A DNA stretch of 64,000 bases from Symbiodinium natans (lineage: Eukaryota; Sar; Dinophyceae; Suessiales; Symbiodiniaceae): assembly GCA_905221605.1 (NCBI GenBank), contig CAJNDS010002088.1, forward strand, positions 470,001 to 534,000, read 5' to 3'. A model generated the notes under the pieces. It saw only the letters and a program-made list of their open reading frames with translations, searched no databases and was not told the DNA's origin. A program made the position numbers and the translations under genes. Below, piece by piece: positions 12,007-24,334 of the stretch; position 1 is the first letter of the stretch; each line of letters opens with the position of its first letter.

Positions 12007-12164
12007 GGGTTTGGGGTTTAGGGTTTAGGGTTTAGGGTTTAGGGTTTAGGGTTTAGGGTTTAGGCTTAGGGTTTAGGGTTTAGGGTTTAGGGTTTAGGGT
12101 TTAGGGTTTAGGGTTTAGGGTTTAGGGTTTAGGGTTTAGGGTTTAGGGTTTAGGGTTTAGGGTT
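12007..12164 (+). repeat. longest near-perfect TTTAGGG array
   Basis: About 22 TTTAGGG units with one TTAGGC-type interruption near 12062 and a TTTGGGG unit at the start. This is the longest regular TTTAGGG run in the window. Still far shorter than a typical chromosome-end array, so it is treated as interstitial. Confidence 0.95.
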
Positions 12165-12900
12165 GCGGTGAGAGGGATGAAGTCGAAGAGTGGTGACGTG
12201 GGTTAAAAATTCGAGGGCGTGAGAGGGGTTTGCTGGTGAGGGCTTCACAGATGGCTTGAGGGTATGTTGAAGTCCGCCCACAGTGCGTTATATGTATGTA
12301 CATATGCATATGTGGTGTATACATTTCTATTTACATGTATGTATTCTTACTTGAGGTATGTAATGCTTACATAATGCATATACGCTCACTAGCACATTCA
12401 GCCGCATTCTTTTCTGCTGTAGGGTGGCCAATTGGGGATGTTGCAGGGATTCGCATCTTTTTTCACCCTTCGAAATGGAAAGGTTCCCGTTTGCTTATCC
12501 GAGGTTGCTGGGTCCCACTTGTGTGTTTTTTATTTCATTCTTTTTGTTTCTTTGGGGGGGGGGGTAAGGGTCTAGGGTTTAGGGTTTGTCAGGGGTTTGG
12601 GGCTCGGGGGCTTAGACGGGTTTAGGGTTTAGGTTCCTACCAGAAGCCCTAAGCCCTTATATGCATCTTGATTCTCAATATGGACAGCCCCTTTTAATCT
12701 CTAAGTCCCTAAGCTGCTAAATTTCGCTAAACCCTGAACCCTAAACCCTAAACCCTAAACCCTAAACCCTAAACCTTGTCATCCCTAAATTCCCTGAACC
12801 CTACGCCCTTACAGAAGCACCTACCCAGGGTGGGCTCGACCATCGCTACGCCGGGGGCCCGTCTCTTTACGGGCTCCGGTGGATGAAGGTTCAGGATATA
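12165..12900. other. gene-free interval
   Basis: Unique sequence with an AT-rich (ATATGTATGTACATATG) tract at 12288-12345, a T3G10 tract near 12553, and CCCTAAA units at 12725-12775. No gene recognised. Confidence 0.55.
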
Positions 12901-13135
12901 GGGATGCTCCCCCTTATACTAACAGTCCTTAATGGGAACTATAGGGTTTAGGGTTTGGGGTTTAGGGTGTAGGGTTTAGGGTTGGGATGTTCCGCCTTAC
13001 ACTAACTAGTCCTTAATAGGGACTATAGTACCCCCTACTATAATCCCTATTCAGGACTGCTAGTCTTCAATAGGGACTATAGTACCCCCTAGTATAGCCC
13101 CTATTCAGGACTGCTAGTATAAGGGTGAACATCCC
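12901..13135. mobile_element. family D inverted-repeat element with internal heptads
   Basis: The left end GGGATGCTCCCCCTTATACT is mirrored by the right end AGTATAAGGGTGAACATCCC. The CTAACAGTCCTTAATAGGGA motif and its inverse occur several times inside, suggesting nested or partly duplicated copies. A TTTAGGG/TTTGGGG run at 12943-12987 splits the left part. A short copy is at 27859-27910. Confidence 0.6.
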
Positions 13136-13239
13136 AAGTCTAGGGCTTCGTTTTTAGGGTTCATGTTGTCGATGATGGGGAAGGGACCTAACGGGTACAT
13201 TCAGCACAGTGTGTCTATCACGGTTCTGAGGGGAGTATG

Positions 13240-13441
13240 GGTCTAGGGACCCCTGAGGGTTTGGGGTTTCGGGTTTCGGGTTTTGGCTTTTGGCTTTTGG
13301 CTTTTGGCCAAACCCCAAACCCCAAACACCAAACCCCAAACCCCAAACCCCAAACCCCAAACCCCAAACCCCAAACCCCAAACCCCAAACCCCAAACCCC
13401 AAACCCCAAACCCCAAACCCCAAACCCCAAACCCCAAACCC
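13240..13441. repeat. CCCCAAA array with palindromic junction
   Basis: About 18 CCCCAAA units (13309-13440), almost all the same variant heptad, follow TTTCGGG and TTTTGGC units at 13258-13307. The switch passes through TTTTGGCCAAA, a perfect palindrome. Long open frames here in several phases are translations of the repeat (Pro/Asn/Lys/Gln or Gly/Val/Trp/Leu) and not genes. Confidence 0.92.
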
Positions 13442-13524
13442 TAAGCATGCCGCCTACCACTCCAATCACAGTCGTCAGTGTCAGGGTGCGGCAGATGCAT
13501 CCACACACCAGGGGGAGGCCGGGA

Positions 13525-13722
13525 GGGGTTTAGGGTTCAGGGTTCAGGGTTTAGGGTTTTAGGGCTTACGGTTGAGGGTTTAAGGTTTTAGGCTTTAGGG
13601 TTTAGGGTTTTAGGGTTTTTAGTGTTTTAGGGCTTAGGGTTTAGAGTTTTAGGGTTTAGGGTTTAGGGTTTTAGGGTTTTTGGGTTTTAGGGTTTAGGGT
13701 TTTGGGTTTTGGGTTTAAGGTT
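13525..13722 (+). repeat. degenerate TTTAGGG/TTTTAGGG array
   Basis: About 200 bp of mixed 7- and 8-base units (TTTAGGG, TTTTAGGG, TTTTTGGG), more diverged than neighbouring arrays. Confidence 0.85.
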
Positions 13723-14488
13723 TATAGGGTCCTCTCCAAAGCAGCCTAGCTAAGATTTTTATAGGGTTTGTAGGATCTATAGTGGTTTGGGGGCTTGTCC
13801 TAAACCCTAAACCCTATCTGGAGTTTAGTCAATTGAACCCTGAACACGCAAGATAGCTTCGTCACTGGGCTTTCAAATTGGGGGTTTGGGGGAGGAGGCC
13901 GGGAGGGCGGGTGCGGGGGGGGGGAAGGGTCAGTAGTTGCTGTTGCAATAAAGGAGCTCCGCACTGTGAGCAACCCTGAACCTTAAAGCCCTAAACCCCG
14001 ACCCCTCAACCCAACCCTATGTTCAGTCCAGGCAATATGCTCTACACAAAGCTTGTTGCGGGGTGCGGAGGGCAGGGGGGGGGGGGGGGCTACTCCCAAA
14101 ACCCAAAACCCAAACCCTTAAAACCACAAAGCCCATGTAGATAACCTGAACACCCTCAACCCGGAGGAACTGTTCAAGCCCTTGCAGCCCGAAGCCGTAA
14201 ATCCTCAACCTACCAAACCCGAAACCCGGAAAATTTGAAACCCTCCAACCCTAATCCCTGAAAGCCCTCAACATTGGCAAGAAAGCTCTCGAACCCTGGG
14301 CCCTGAGCCCTAAACCCTAGACCCTAAACCCTAAACCGTTTTAAAGCCTAAACCCTAAACCTCAAACCCTAAACCCTAAACCCTAAACCCTAAACCCCAA
14401 CAACAAGCGCGCGACAATGCCAGGGCCGAGTCGAGCCCGAGCCGTCGCAACTCGACCTCAGCATCAGGCGCCCGGCCCGAAAGACCCT
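13723..14488. other. gene-free interval
   Basis: Unique pieces with G-rich tracts (about 13913-13925 and 14077-14089) and CCCTAAA units at 14300-14400. No gene recognised. Confidence 0.55.
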
Positions 14489-14489
14489 T

Positions 14490-14613
14490 CTTGAAGGTTC
14501 ATGGTACTTAATAACCACTTATAACTTTACTTATAACCCTACCTATAATTGGGATAACCCCTATAAGGCCCTTTAGGGGTATTATAAGTAGGGTTATAAG
14601 TACAGTTATAAGT
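14490..14613. mobile_element. family B inverted-repeat element, right end truncated
   Basis: Starts CTTGAAGGTTCATGGTACTT, with arms of ACTTATAACCCTAC and GTAGGGTTATAAGTACAG around a CCTATAAGGCCCTTTAGGGG centre. The outermost right-hand bases are missing compared with the complete copy at 31188-31340. Confidence 0.72.
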
Positions 14614-14872
14614 CCCTTGAACGAGCCCCTCAGTGCCTTCCCTGGGTCTTGGAGTACCATGCTTTAATACTTTTTTTGGTTCTGGGTTCCTACTATAGCT
14701 ACTTCTACCTAAACAGTATATACTTTTTTTGTTTCAGGGTCTACTCCAAAGCTAAGTTCATTCCTGAGGGGTTCAGGGAAATATAGTTATAGGGATCCTT
14801 CGTATGATTTTAAGGCATCTTCCTTATGTTCGTCAAGGGGTATTGGGCTCTTTGAGGGGTTTTGGTTTCCCG

Positions 14873-14930
14873 GGTTTAGGGTTTAGGGTTTAGGGTTTAG
14901 GGTTTAGGGTTTAGGGTTTAGGGTTTAGGG
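14873..14930 (+). repeat. TTTAGGG heptad array
   Basis: Eight TTTAGGG units. Confidence 0.93.
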
Positions 14931-15224
14931 CGTGTTCCGGTTTGGGTTCGGGTTAGGCCCGAGGCGTGATAGATCTTGGGAGGCCTCAAACAGACACCTG
15001 CGAGTGCGGAACTTGAAGGATGCGTGTCTGTTCAAAGGTTTGTGGGGCCCTAAGCCCTAAACCCTGAGCCCTAAACCCTAAACCCTAAACCCTAAACCCG
15101 AAACCCTAAACCCTAAACCCGCCGAAACCTCAAACCCTAAACCCTAAACCACACCCCGTCAGGCCAAGACTCCAAATTCCCAGCATGGGGGGAAGAGGGG
15201 GGAGGTAGCAAACACTGCAAGGAG

Positions 15225-15303
15225 GTTAGGGTTTAGGGTTTAGGGTTTAGGGTTTAGGGTTTAGGGTCTAGGGTCTAGGGTTTAGGGTCTAGGGTTTAGG
15301 GTT
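15225..15303 (+). repeat. TTTAGGG/TCTAGGG array
   Basis: About eleven units, several carrying the TCTAGGG variant toward the right end. Confidence 0.9.
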
Positions 15304-16459
15304 TGTGTAGTATACGTCGGGAAATAAGACGTGCCCATGGCAACTTCTCCCCAACTAAGCTAAACCACATATTCCCGAAAGCCCTACACGTGCCCGAAGG
15401 AGAGGTGTGGGGGTTTGTCGTCAATATGATCAACAGCGCGAAAAACGACGCCTCGGACTGCTCAGCGTGCAGTGGCTTGAGCTCTTAGTAACCCTACTTA
15501 GAACTTCCTATGAGTTTAGGGTACTTTGTACTTAGTAACCCTGCTCATAATGTCCTACGATCCCCGAATTAACACTTAGGTATTCGGGGTTTTCGATGCG
15601 TGGGACTGCATGTGCAATGCATCAAAAGTTCAATTCCTAGGCCGTGTCCCCAAATGCAGAGAGGTAGGGTTCAGGGTTTAGGTTTGGGTTTTGGTAGGGT
15701 TACATGGTTGCTTTAATTTGGTCCCTTTCCTTAAAGGGCTCCGAAGCAGTGGCCCTTGGGCTGTATACCAGTAGCGCAGATAAGGGGGTGTGTAAGGACT
15801 CCCAAAATAAATCAAGGGCCCCGAAACCCTAGACCCTAAAATAAATGGAGGTTCATGGGTAATTAAAAGTAGGGTTATATGCATGAGCGGCGGTCAAGAC
15901 GGACCTGGCGCAAGCCGGCATGGTCATCGATCCTGCTGCAGCGGTGCAAGGAGCGACGTGCACTGGGAGGCTGCGCCATCATGGGCGCGGCTGACAAGTG
16001 CGCGGCAGGTCATGTGGTCCCTGGTTTCCGCACGTCTAACGGAGGGAACCTGTTTTCTTGGCACGGAACCCTCCCGACATCTGTGGCGAAGGTCATTAGC
16101 GTTGGATAGGTGCATCCAGAACAAGGTGACGAAGCCTGCCTGGCCATGAGCCAGGTGTAGGCTACCGTGTTCATCCAAGAAGGAAGAAGTCCCCGACTTT
16201 GAAGGTCCTAGCCTTGTTAGCAACGAGATCGATGGGAAATGCACCGCCTTCGTGCGTCTCAAGGTGGGGTTGAGATTGTTTGAGCTTGAGAGGTTTTGGG
16301 GTGTTGTCTGTTTTGGGTTTGATGGGCTTTTGGGATGGCTTTTTTATTGGTTTTGGGGTTTCAGGTTTTTCAGTTTAAGGTTTTAGGGTAACCTGAAGAG
16401 GATTATAAGTTTAGCTACTGTGCTTCTAGCCCTAGATATCTATGCACCTCCAAGTAGAT
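15304..16459. other. interval with possible coding fragments
   Basis: Two stretches, 15303-15488 and 15880-16260, are GC-rich and free of heptads, with short open frames on both strands. None shows a domain I recognise, and the frames overlap, so I do not call a gene. They may be exon or pseudogene fragments. Confidence 0.35.
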
Positions 16460-16518
16460 TAGCCCTAAACCCTAAACCCTAAACCCTAAACCCTAAACCC
16501 TAAACCCTAAACCCTAAA
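16460..16518 (-). repeat. CCCTAAA heptad array
   Basis: Eight perfect CCCTAAA units. Confidence 0.93.
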
Positions 16519-16773
16519 CGGGAGGACCGGTGTTTCGCCGGCCTCTCGAAGCTCAAGAGCGCTGTCGCCTTGGCCTCATATGCCTTGTGAGTGGTGCAGA
16601 GACCCAGAGACCCCCCAAACCCCTTGACGAAGGAAGAGGGTGTAGGGTTTTGGGCTAGTTTAGGGTTAGGGTTTGGGGTTTAGGGTTGAGGAATGCACCT
16701 TAAACTAGAAAGGGATCCTCATATGATTTAAGGTAAATTCCTTGGCTACACCCCGCGCAGGTGTCCTGAACCC

Positions 16774-16926
16774 CTACTTGGAGGTTCATGGGTTCATGGG
16801 CACCCCTAAACCCTAAACCCTAAACCCTAAACCCAGTTCTACCTGCATCCATGAGCCCCCTCAGTCCTCTAACTAGGTTAGAAGTACAGTTATACTTGGG
16901 GTTATAAGTACCTGTGAACCTCCAAG
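16774..16926. mobile_element. family B-like inverted-repeat element with heptads inside
   Basis: CTACTTGGAGGTTCATGG at the left is mirrored by CCTGTGAACCTCCAAG at the right, with GAAGTACAGTTATACTTGGG in the right arm as in family B. Four CCCTAAA units (16803-16834) interrupt the left half. Confidence 0.55.
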
Positions 16927-16984
16927 CACAAGAGGGGCCGAACCCCCTGAACCCCTAAAACCCCTGGGGCCCGAAGTCCAAACC

Positions 16985-17075
16985 CCCAAACCCGAAGCCC
17001 TAAGCCCTAAACCCTAGCCCTAAACCCTAAACCCTAAACCCTAAACCCTAGCCCTAAACCCTAAACCCTAAACCC
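16985..17075 (-). repeat. CCCTAAA/CCCTAG array
   Basis: About a dozen CCCTAAA units with interspersed shortened CCCTAG units. Confidence 0.88.
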
Positions 17076-17441
17076 CAGACCCTCTAAAGCCCAGACGCGC
17101 ACCTCCAGCAGCACCATGAGCGACGAGGAGCCGAAGAGCTCAGTCAAAAGGGTGGAGGGGTTTTGGAGAGGTTTTTTGAGGTTTTTTAAGGGGGTTTTTG
17201 AGGTTTTTTGAGGAGTTTTGAGGGGTTTGCAGGTCCTTGTTGGTGATGATTTTGCATTTTTGTCCTGTTAAGTTCCCGATAATTAAGAATTATGACCCCA
17301 ACAGTTAACAAGGAAGCAGTTTGAGGCTTGAGGGTTTAGATCTTGTTTAAGGGTCGAGGGTGTAGGCTTGTTTGGGTTTTAGTAGGGTGCAGTGTAGGGA
17401 GCGTTGGGGATTTTCGCGGCTTCATCCACCGTTGATCTGTT

Positions 17442-17465
17442 GGGGGGGGGGGGGGGGGGGGGGGG
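17442..17465 (+). repeat. G24 homopolymer
   Basis: An uninterrupted run of 24 G. The surrounding unique sequence has no gene. Confidence 0.9.
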
Positions 17466-17683
17466 AAGAGAGAGGGGCCGTCGAGTTTTGTTTGTTGCCT
17501 CTGGATGCGGGTAAAAATCCCGTTCAGCATCTCGTTGGACGATTTCAGCGCTAAGTCTCTCAACCCTAAACCCTAAACCCTAAACCCTAGATCCGAAACC
17601 ATAAACCCCCAACCCGAATTCTTAAACCTTTTCACACCCGAAGCATGCCCAAAGCCCCAAAGCCCAAAACTGGATTGGGGAGG

Positions 17684-17750
17684 GTTTAGGGTTTAGGGTT
17701 TAGGGTTTAGGGTTTAGGGTTTAGGGTTTAGGGTTTAGGGTTTAGGGTAC
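17684..17750 (+). repeat. TTTAGGG heptad array
   Basis: About nine perfect TTTAGGG units. Confidence 0.93.
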
Positions 17751-17834
17751 ATACGCCTGCATTATGGCTTTATGGTGTCTGCTAGTCTAGGAGGGTTCAA
17801 GCCTATGGGCTTCCGGGTAGATGCGCCTTAAATG

Positions 17835-17945
17835 CCCGGAACCCTAAGCCCTAAACCCTAAACCCTAGCCCTAAACCCTAGCCCTAAACCCTAAACCCTA
17901 AACCCTAGCCCTAAACCCTAAACCCGGAACCCCAAGCCCTAAACC
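17835..17945 (-). repeat. CCCTAAA/CCCTAG array
   Basis: C-rich units with the shortened CCCTAG variant interspersed, like the array at 16985-17075. Confidence 0.85.
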
Positions 17946-18820
17946 ATTCGTTTCGGATGATCCTTGGACTGCTTGGCAGAACCTGAACCCAAGGACGGAT
18001 CCAGAATGGAAGGCGAAACTCCAAAACCCCAGGAAACCCTCAACCCTAAACCCTAAACCCTAAACCCTAAACCCTAAACCCTAACCCCTCCCAAGCCCAA
18101 GCTCTCAAGCTCCCGAAGTCAGGCATTTCGGGATATGTAGAGCTTCTAGGGCTCTAGGGTTGAAAACTTAAGTAAGCGGAGTCTGGCATAGTGTGTACTT
18201 AATTAAGAAAGATTTAGGGTTTAGGTTAGGGCCAGTATAGGGTTTAGGGTATAGGGTTTAGGATTTTAGGGTTTTGAGTTGAGAAGGCTTCGGGTTGGGG
18301 GCTGGTTTTGGGTTTAGGGTTGAGGGTTGAGGAAGTAGGTCCCTTGAGAGTTCAGAGATGAATTAAGGTAGCACCACCTCGGCGCAGTCCTAAACCCTAA
18401 ACCCTAAACCCTAAACCCCGTAAACCATAAACCCCGTGCCAAGGTTCCAGCGGCTTCTTATCTTCCTCGGGCACGTCCCGCTGTTCCAGCATCACTGACT
18501 CGAGTTGTTTCTCCTTTTTGATGGCTTAGGACTTAGGGTTTAGGGTTTGTTGTTTACGGTGTGCTTCTTGCGCAAAGACCACCCAGGGGCTCCAGTACTC
18601 CTTCTCAGTGTTTTTGGATTTTTATTGCCCTTCATCCCCTTCATCATCCTAGAGCCATAACATTTTTGGAGCACTCAAATCTATTCTAGTTATACTAACT
18701 AAGGAATTTTCCGTGGAATATAATAGGGTTCCTTATATGGCTTAAGGAATACTCCAATTCAGGAGTCACCCTGTATGCCCTAAGCCCCTAGACTCTGAAA
18801 CCTGAACCCTGAAACCCTCA

Positions 18821-18901
18821 CTACTAATTGCATAAGAGCCCCCCCCCCCCCCCCCCCCAAAAAAAAAAAAAAAAGACAGCTTATTTTGGGGGTTCTGAAG
18901 C
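18821..18901. mobile_element. family A inverted-repeat element, expanded C20A16 core
   Basis: The left terminus CTACTAATTGCATAAGAGCC is followed by C20 then A16. The right part, TTTTGGGGGTTCTGAAGCA, is a shortened match to the family's right end. The C/A tract sits where other copies have CCCCAAAA. Confidence 0.55.
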
Positions 18902-19010
18902 ACCCTAAACCCTAATCCTAAACCCTGAACCCTGAACCCTGAACCCTGAACCCTAAACCCTGAACCCTGAACCCTGAACCCTGAACCCTAAACCCTAAAC
19001 CCTAAACACT
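18902..19010 (-). repeat. CCCTGAA/CCCTAAA array
   Basis: About 14 units, mainly the CCCTGAA variant in two homogeneous blocks with CCCTAAA at the right end. Confidence 0.9.
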
Positions 19011-19796
19011 ACTCAAATAGTAGTTCATGAAGCCTTGAGTCACCAACGTTATCTTGAGTGCAAGGCCAGTCCCCAAACCTGAGCCGTGAACCCTGCATCT
19101 TAAAATCCCCGACTGCCTCCACCCGTCACCACCCTAAGGTGGAGGGTTTTGGGCTTAGGGCTTAGGGCTTAGGGCTTAGGGTTTAGGGTTTAGGGTTTAG
19201 GGCTTAGGGTCCCTTAAACACTGCAGCCTACACCGCAAACCCTCAGCCCGAAGCCATGTTGCGGTTTGCAACATGTTGGACGTAATCGGTTCAAGGGGTG
19301 GTTTCTTGCGAGTGCCTCCTGGAGAGCATCGCTTTCAGGGTTTAGGGCCTAGGGTTTAGGGTTTAGGGTTTAGGGTTTAGGGTTTAGGGTTTAGGGTCGC
19401 AACAAGACGTATCTGATTGGCTGGAACTGTCTCATTGAATTGTTCAAAGCCACGGAGGCATGCTAGGTCTTCAATTGTTGGCCCCCGACCTGTCGAGAAG
19501 TGTTGTTTCTCTGGCATTTTCTTGGCTTCAGCTACAGCTTCGGATGTTCCCCCTCATACTAAGAATCCTTCATAGGGGTTCCCCTCACGCCCAAGCAGCA
19601 CCGAGCGATGATTTCGGACCTATCCCCAAAGCTCTCTCTCACTTTGCTGCCTTCCACCAACCCTAACGCCTAACGCCTTAAAACCCTCATAGAAGCCCCA
19701 AACCCTACAACCCGCAAAACCCTGAAGCACTAAAACCCTAATACTCCAAACCCCAAAGCCCCCGCCTTTCCCCCCTGAAGCCTAAACCCTAAACCT

Positions 19797-19827
<31 letters not shown>

Positions 19828-20714
19828 AAAAAAAAAAAAAGCGAAAAAACATTAATAATGATAGCCAATGAAAAACGGCCAGGAAGCAACTCCCCAGGGC
19901 CGAGCTGCCGAAGGCGCGGCCGTGTGGAGGTTTTGGGGTTTAGGGTTTATAGGGTTCAGGGTTTGTAGGGTTTAGGGTTTTGGGGTTTAGGGTTTATGGT
20001 TCAAGGTTTGTAGGGTTTCGGGATATTGTTTTAGCTGGTTTTGCTTTTGGGGTCTACAGGGTGCTTAGGTTTTTGTTTGTTAAGGTGTCTCAGGTTTGCT
20101 TAAAGTTTTTTTGGGCTTCTAGCTGGAGGGTATGAGTTGATGGGGAAGAGAAGTGAACGAGCACATGTGTATTGCTGCGCCCAACAGGATATTTAACAAT
20201 CATGCGGGCTCTGGAAACCGATAAAGATTAGGATTGCAGCCTATGTTCTAGGGTTCATAGAAATTTTAATGCGGGCTTAGATGCCGGCAGGGATTTCAAC
20301 TAAGTTGTAATATCCTTCTATAGCCCTCTATCACTCACATAAATTCCACTTCTGTCGGGTCCCCAGATCCACCCCAGCTGAGGGCTTAGAATGTTGTCAA
20401 CCAGAACTTGGCACCGCATCCCCCTAAAAAAGTGTACGCCCTTTTAAATAGGGATTCTATGAGGTACCTTACACCCCCACCCCCCCCCGCCCCCCCCCCT
20501 ATGAAGCCATGACGGGATCACACAGGCTGCCTAATAACTACGCTCTTGTCGTCTTGCGCGCAAGGTTGCGGCAGCACTGACATCGGTCACGTTCCAGCCT
20601 GGCGTCGGCCCGGTCACGATTTGCCCGCCCCGGGAACTAGTGGTGTAAGAAAGGGGTCGGAATAACTACGAAGAGCATGCCCTTATGGTCCCTCTCGAAC
20701 TATTCTATAGCCCC
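19011..20714. other. gene-free mosaic
   Basis: TTTAGGG runs at 19150-19205 and 19338-19398, and a C20A23 tract at 19798-19840. The unique sequence at 20010-20700 is heptad-poor but contains no convincing open frame. Confidence 0.55.
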
Positions 20715-20849
20715 ATACCCTAAACCCTAAACCCTAAACCCTAAACCCTAAACCCTATTCTAATTATGAAGGCCCCTTTTTATGGGGTTTAGGACGAGTC
20801 AATACCTGACTGGGGGTGCCAAGTTGAGGCTTCGAGGCTTTGGGATGCA

Positions 20850-20972
20850 GGTGTTTAGGGTTCAGGGTTTAGGGTTTAGGGTTTAGAGTTTAGGGTTTAG
20901 GGTTTGGGGTTTAGGGTTTAGGGTTTAGGGCTTAGGGCTTAGGGTTTAGGGTTAGGGTTTAGGGTTTAGGGT
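20850..20972 (+). repeat. TTTAGGG/CTTAGGG array
   Basis: About 16 units including TTTGGGG and CTTAGGG variants. A second similar run lies at 21045-21102. Confidence 0.88.
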
Positions 20973-22958
20973 GGCTCGTATGTGTCCCGGCAACCGAAAA
21001 AAACCTGAGGAAGATGACTGAGGTTTGGGAGTGTGTGGGTGTGGGGTTCAGGGTTAAGGGTTTAGGGCTTAGGGCTTAGGGTTTGGGGTTTAGGGTTTAG
21101 GGAAAATGGCCATAGCCGCTCCTTGCCAGGAGAGGGTGATCGAGGCGGGTCGCGAGGGACGTGGCTTCTTCATCATCAAGGCCCTCTTGGGTGTGCTGTT
21201 TTAGGGTTTAGGTTTTAGAAGTTAGGGTTTAGGGTTTAGGATTCAGGGTTTAGGGTTGGGGTGTGAGGGCTTCGGGTTTGGAATGTACCTGAACCCTAGC
21301 CCAACTTCCCAAGCAACACGTTTAGGGTTTAGGGTTTAGGGTTTAGGGTTTAGGGTTCAGGGTTAACTTGACCAAAACCTCTCAGAGCTTAAACCCTACC
21401 TGGGACTCTATTTACCTACAGAGAAGCAGTAACAACCCTTAAAGAGTAGGGAAAGCCACCAAAAAACTGTAGGAAAAGAGGGTCCCAGGTAAACCTTCAA
21501 CCGACGTGAGGGCAGACCCTCAGCGCCCAAAAACTCCCAGGTCTGCAGATTGCATTGGGTTTAGGGTTTAGGGTTTACTGTAGAGTTTAGGGTTTAGGGT
21601 TTAGGGTTTAGGTTTCAGGGCTTAGCGTCAATGAGTCCAAAACACAGGGTTTAAGGTTTTTTTCATCAGAACCCGACAGCCCTGACGCAGGATGAACCCG
21701 CAAGACTGAATTTCCCAGAGAGCCCATTACCCCTTAGACAAGGAATAGACCTAAACCGATGTAGGGATTCGATTCTTACTACGAATTCAGGCAATTTCCT
21801 GAGTGAAGGGTTGCTGGCCAGGGTTATTGGCCACATGGGGGCTGTTCGGCTGTAGACTCTTGGCGGGCCCTGGGGTTTGAGCAACTGTTTCCACATTTGC
21901 TCAAGGGCATCAGAATTTACAAGGACCAGAAACCCCAAGCCAACAACCCAAAAAACCCAAGCACCCGAAAACCCTGACCCTACAGGCCCTAAACCCTAAA
22001 CCCTTACTAGGTAGGCCCTTCGGATATTTTGTATCTTCCCGTTTTTGGTTTTAAGAGGATCATATTCTGGAACATTCTTTCAGAGGGTCTTAAGGGCCAT
22101 CCGACCCTAAACCTTAAACCCTAAACGCTAAACCCTAGACCCTCAACCCTGAACTCTTTAGGTTTAGGGTCGCCTCGCCACCTGGCGGACGAAGTTGGCA
22201 AATCCCAAACCACACCCAGGGAGCCGAAAACCCGCAATCTGGAGGAGCAGGCCTTCAACCATGTAAGGGATTCTTCGTGTGGAAAAAATCAGATCCAAGC
22301 CAGGCGGGTGAAGCATGTGCCGGGGCCCCGGAGTAGCAGAAGGGGATTTAGGGTTTCGGGGTGTGGGTTTGTGCAATCGGTCATGCGGACTGTCACGAAG
22401 CGAGACACTTGGCGACAATCAACGGATTCTAATTCGGAGTTAAGTGAGTCAGCCGGTGGGTCTAGGGTTTAGGGTTTCGGGTTGTGGGTGATAGGGCATA
22501 GCTTGTGTTGTGGGTTCTGCGCCATCTTACTGGTACCGTTCCTTCCAACATTGCCTACCTCAGCCAAGTAAGTACTCCTATGTAGCACCTTTATTCACGC
22601 CCCCTGCCAACCTCGCCTACATTCAGCACCAGCAAGCACTTCCCAAACCCCTAACTCTAAGCATACAGAGGCTTGGGTTTTGGCTTCAGTAATTTCTTTT
22701 TTTTTGTTTTTGTTCTGTCTCTCTCTCTCTCTCTGTCTCTTTCTTGTGTCTCTCCCTAAGCCCTAAGCCCTGAACCCTAAACTGGTGCACGAGGTATGAG
22801 AGGGATTAAGGGTCCCTACCTTTACCTGCAACTTGGTACCCAACCTGCTGGCGTAAACTAAACAAAGCCAGAGGTAGACCCTAAGGCCTAAAAGAATGAA
22901 CCCCCTAAACTTCTCAGATAAAGTCAGATACCAGAGACAGTTCCCAGTCAACCCTAAA
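20973..22958. other. gene-free mosaic
   Basis: Short TTTAGGG runs (21200-21260, 21325-21362, 21556-21625), unique pieces, and a (CT)n/(GTCT) microsatellite at 22716-22752. Minus-strand frames at 21666-21938 and 22164-22418 have no recognisable domain. Confidence 0.5.
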
Positions 22959-22959
22959 T

Positions 22960-23230
22960 TCTAAGACCCCTAAACCCGGAAACCCTAAGACCCCTAAACT
23001 CTAAGACACCCAAACCTTAAGACCCCTAAACCTTAAGACCCCTAAACCTTAAGACCCGTATATCCTAAGACCCTTAAGACCCCCAAACCCCAAACCTTAA
23101 ACTCTCAACCCTAAACTATAACACCCTAACACCCTAACACCCTCACACCCTCACACCCTAACACCCTAAACCCTAAAGACCCCTAAACCCTAAGACCCCT
23201 AAACCCCAAACCCTAAACCCTAAACCCAAA
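22960..23230 (-). repeat. CCTAAGACCCCTAAA tandem repeat
   Basis: A tandem with a longer period than the heptads: units of about 14-16 bp of the form CCTTAAGACCCCTAAA, followed by CACCCTAA variants and then ordinary heptads. This is a heptad-derived higher-order repeat. Confidence 0.75.
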
Positions 23231-23339
23231 GTTCTGACACCCTAAACCCCAGCGGTGGGCACATCTGCGAGGTGATCAAAGAAGATGAGCACGGGGGTGA
23301 GCAGGGGCCCTGGAGGTTGTGGCTCTTCGGGGCTTTTGG

Positions 23340-23430
23340 GTTTAGGGTTCAGGGTTTAGGGTTTAGGGTTTAGGGTTTAGGGTTCAGGGTTTAGGGTTTA
23401 GGGTTTAGGGATTGTGGTTTAGGGTTTAGG
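23340..23430 (+). repeat. TTTAGGG/TTCAGGG array
   Basis: About twelve units with TTCAGGG and a CCAGGG variant. Confidence 0.88.
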
Positions 23431-24334
23431 GTCCAGGGTTCGGGATTTGTTGTTTGGGGGTTCAGGACTTCCGGGCCATGTGTTGAGTATGTCGATGGAA
23501 GTCCTGTAAGGAGCAAACTGCTTAGGCTTCACGGTTGTAGGGCTTTGGGGCCCTAATAGTTTCGAGGACTTTCAGAACTCTGGGCTTCTGTTTCTGGCTT
23601 GAGAAGGCTTAGGACTGGGCTTTGTGATGTTGTTTGGGGCTAAAGTTTTAAGGTTTAGGGTTTAGGATTTAGGTTTTTGGGTTTTGGGTTTAGGGCTTTT
23701 TTGGGGGGATAGCTTCACCGCGTCTCTGGAAGCCTCTCTCGCAGTTTTGAAGGCAGCGAGGAGTCAGCGACAGGGGTCTAAACCTTGCTTGAGCTTAGGT
23801 TTTCGGGCTGTGGGTATCCTAAACCCTAGACCCTTAAGCCCTAAACCCTAAGCCCTAGCTGAAGGTGGGAATGCGCCACGCTGTACAACTACGACTACTT
23901 TGGTGGCCGGACGCCCGAGTCCCAGCATGGGTGTTGTTGGCGAATAAGGCTCCCAGGACACAGGCCAGGCGGGTTAAGGGTTTAGGTCTTCATTGGGGTC
24001 TAGGGCGCTGCAAGCTCCTCAAAACATGAAACTTCCAAAGGTGACGTGTACATATATTATATAAGTATATATATATATATACATATGTAGGAGCCATATA
24101 GCAGCTATTTGTGACATGTCAAGGGCTATTTGCAGAGAAACAAATTGACAGGTCTTCATAGTTGACGTTTGGGCTCTTGGGAGCCGAAATCCTGGGACTG
24201 AACCAACCAAGGCCTAATTACCTGAAATCCCAAAGCCCTAGGCGGTCGGGAGCATTAGGGTTTTGACCTTTTGTGGGGCGGAATGGGTATCCATCCTGCA
24301 CTCGTATAGAGGTCATGAGAGGATATCCGGAACC

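Noticed and set aside
7260-12164. CRISPR-like arrays or a true chromosome end
   Set aside because: Repeats are contiguous heptads without spacers, so not CRISPR. Arrays are short, occur in both orientations and are embedded in unique sequence, so they are not a terminal telomere.
13154-13562. Several overlapping frames of 60-98 codons on both strands
   Set aside because: They are periodic translations of the CCCCAAA array.
15580-15660. Possible tRNA, because of AGTTCAATTCCTAGGC resembling a T-arm
   Set aside because: No acceptor stem, D-arm or anticodon arm can be paired around it.
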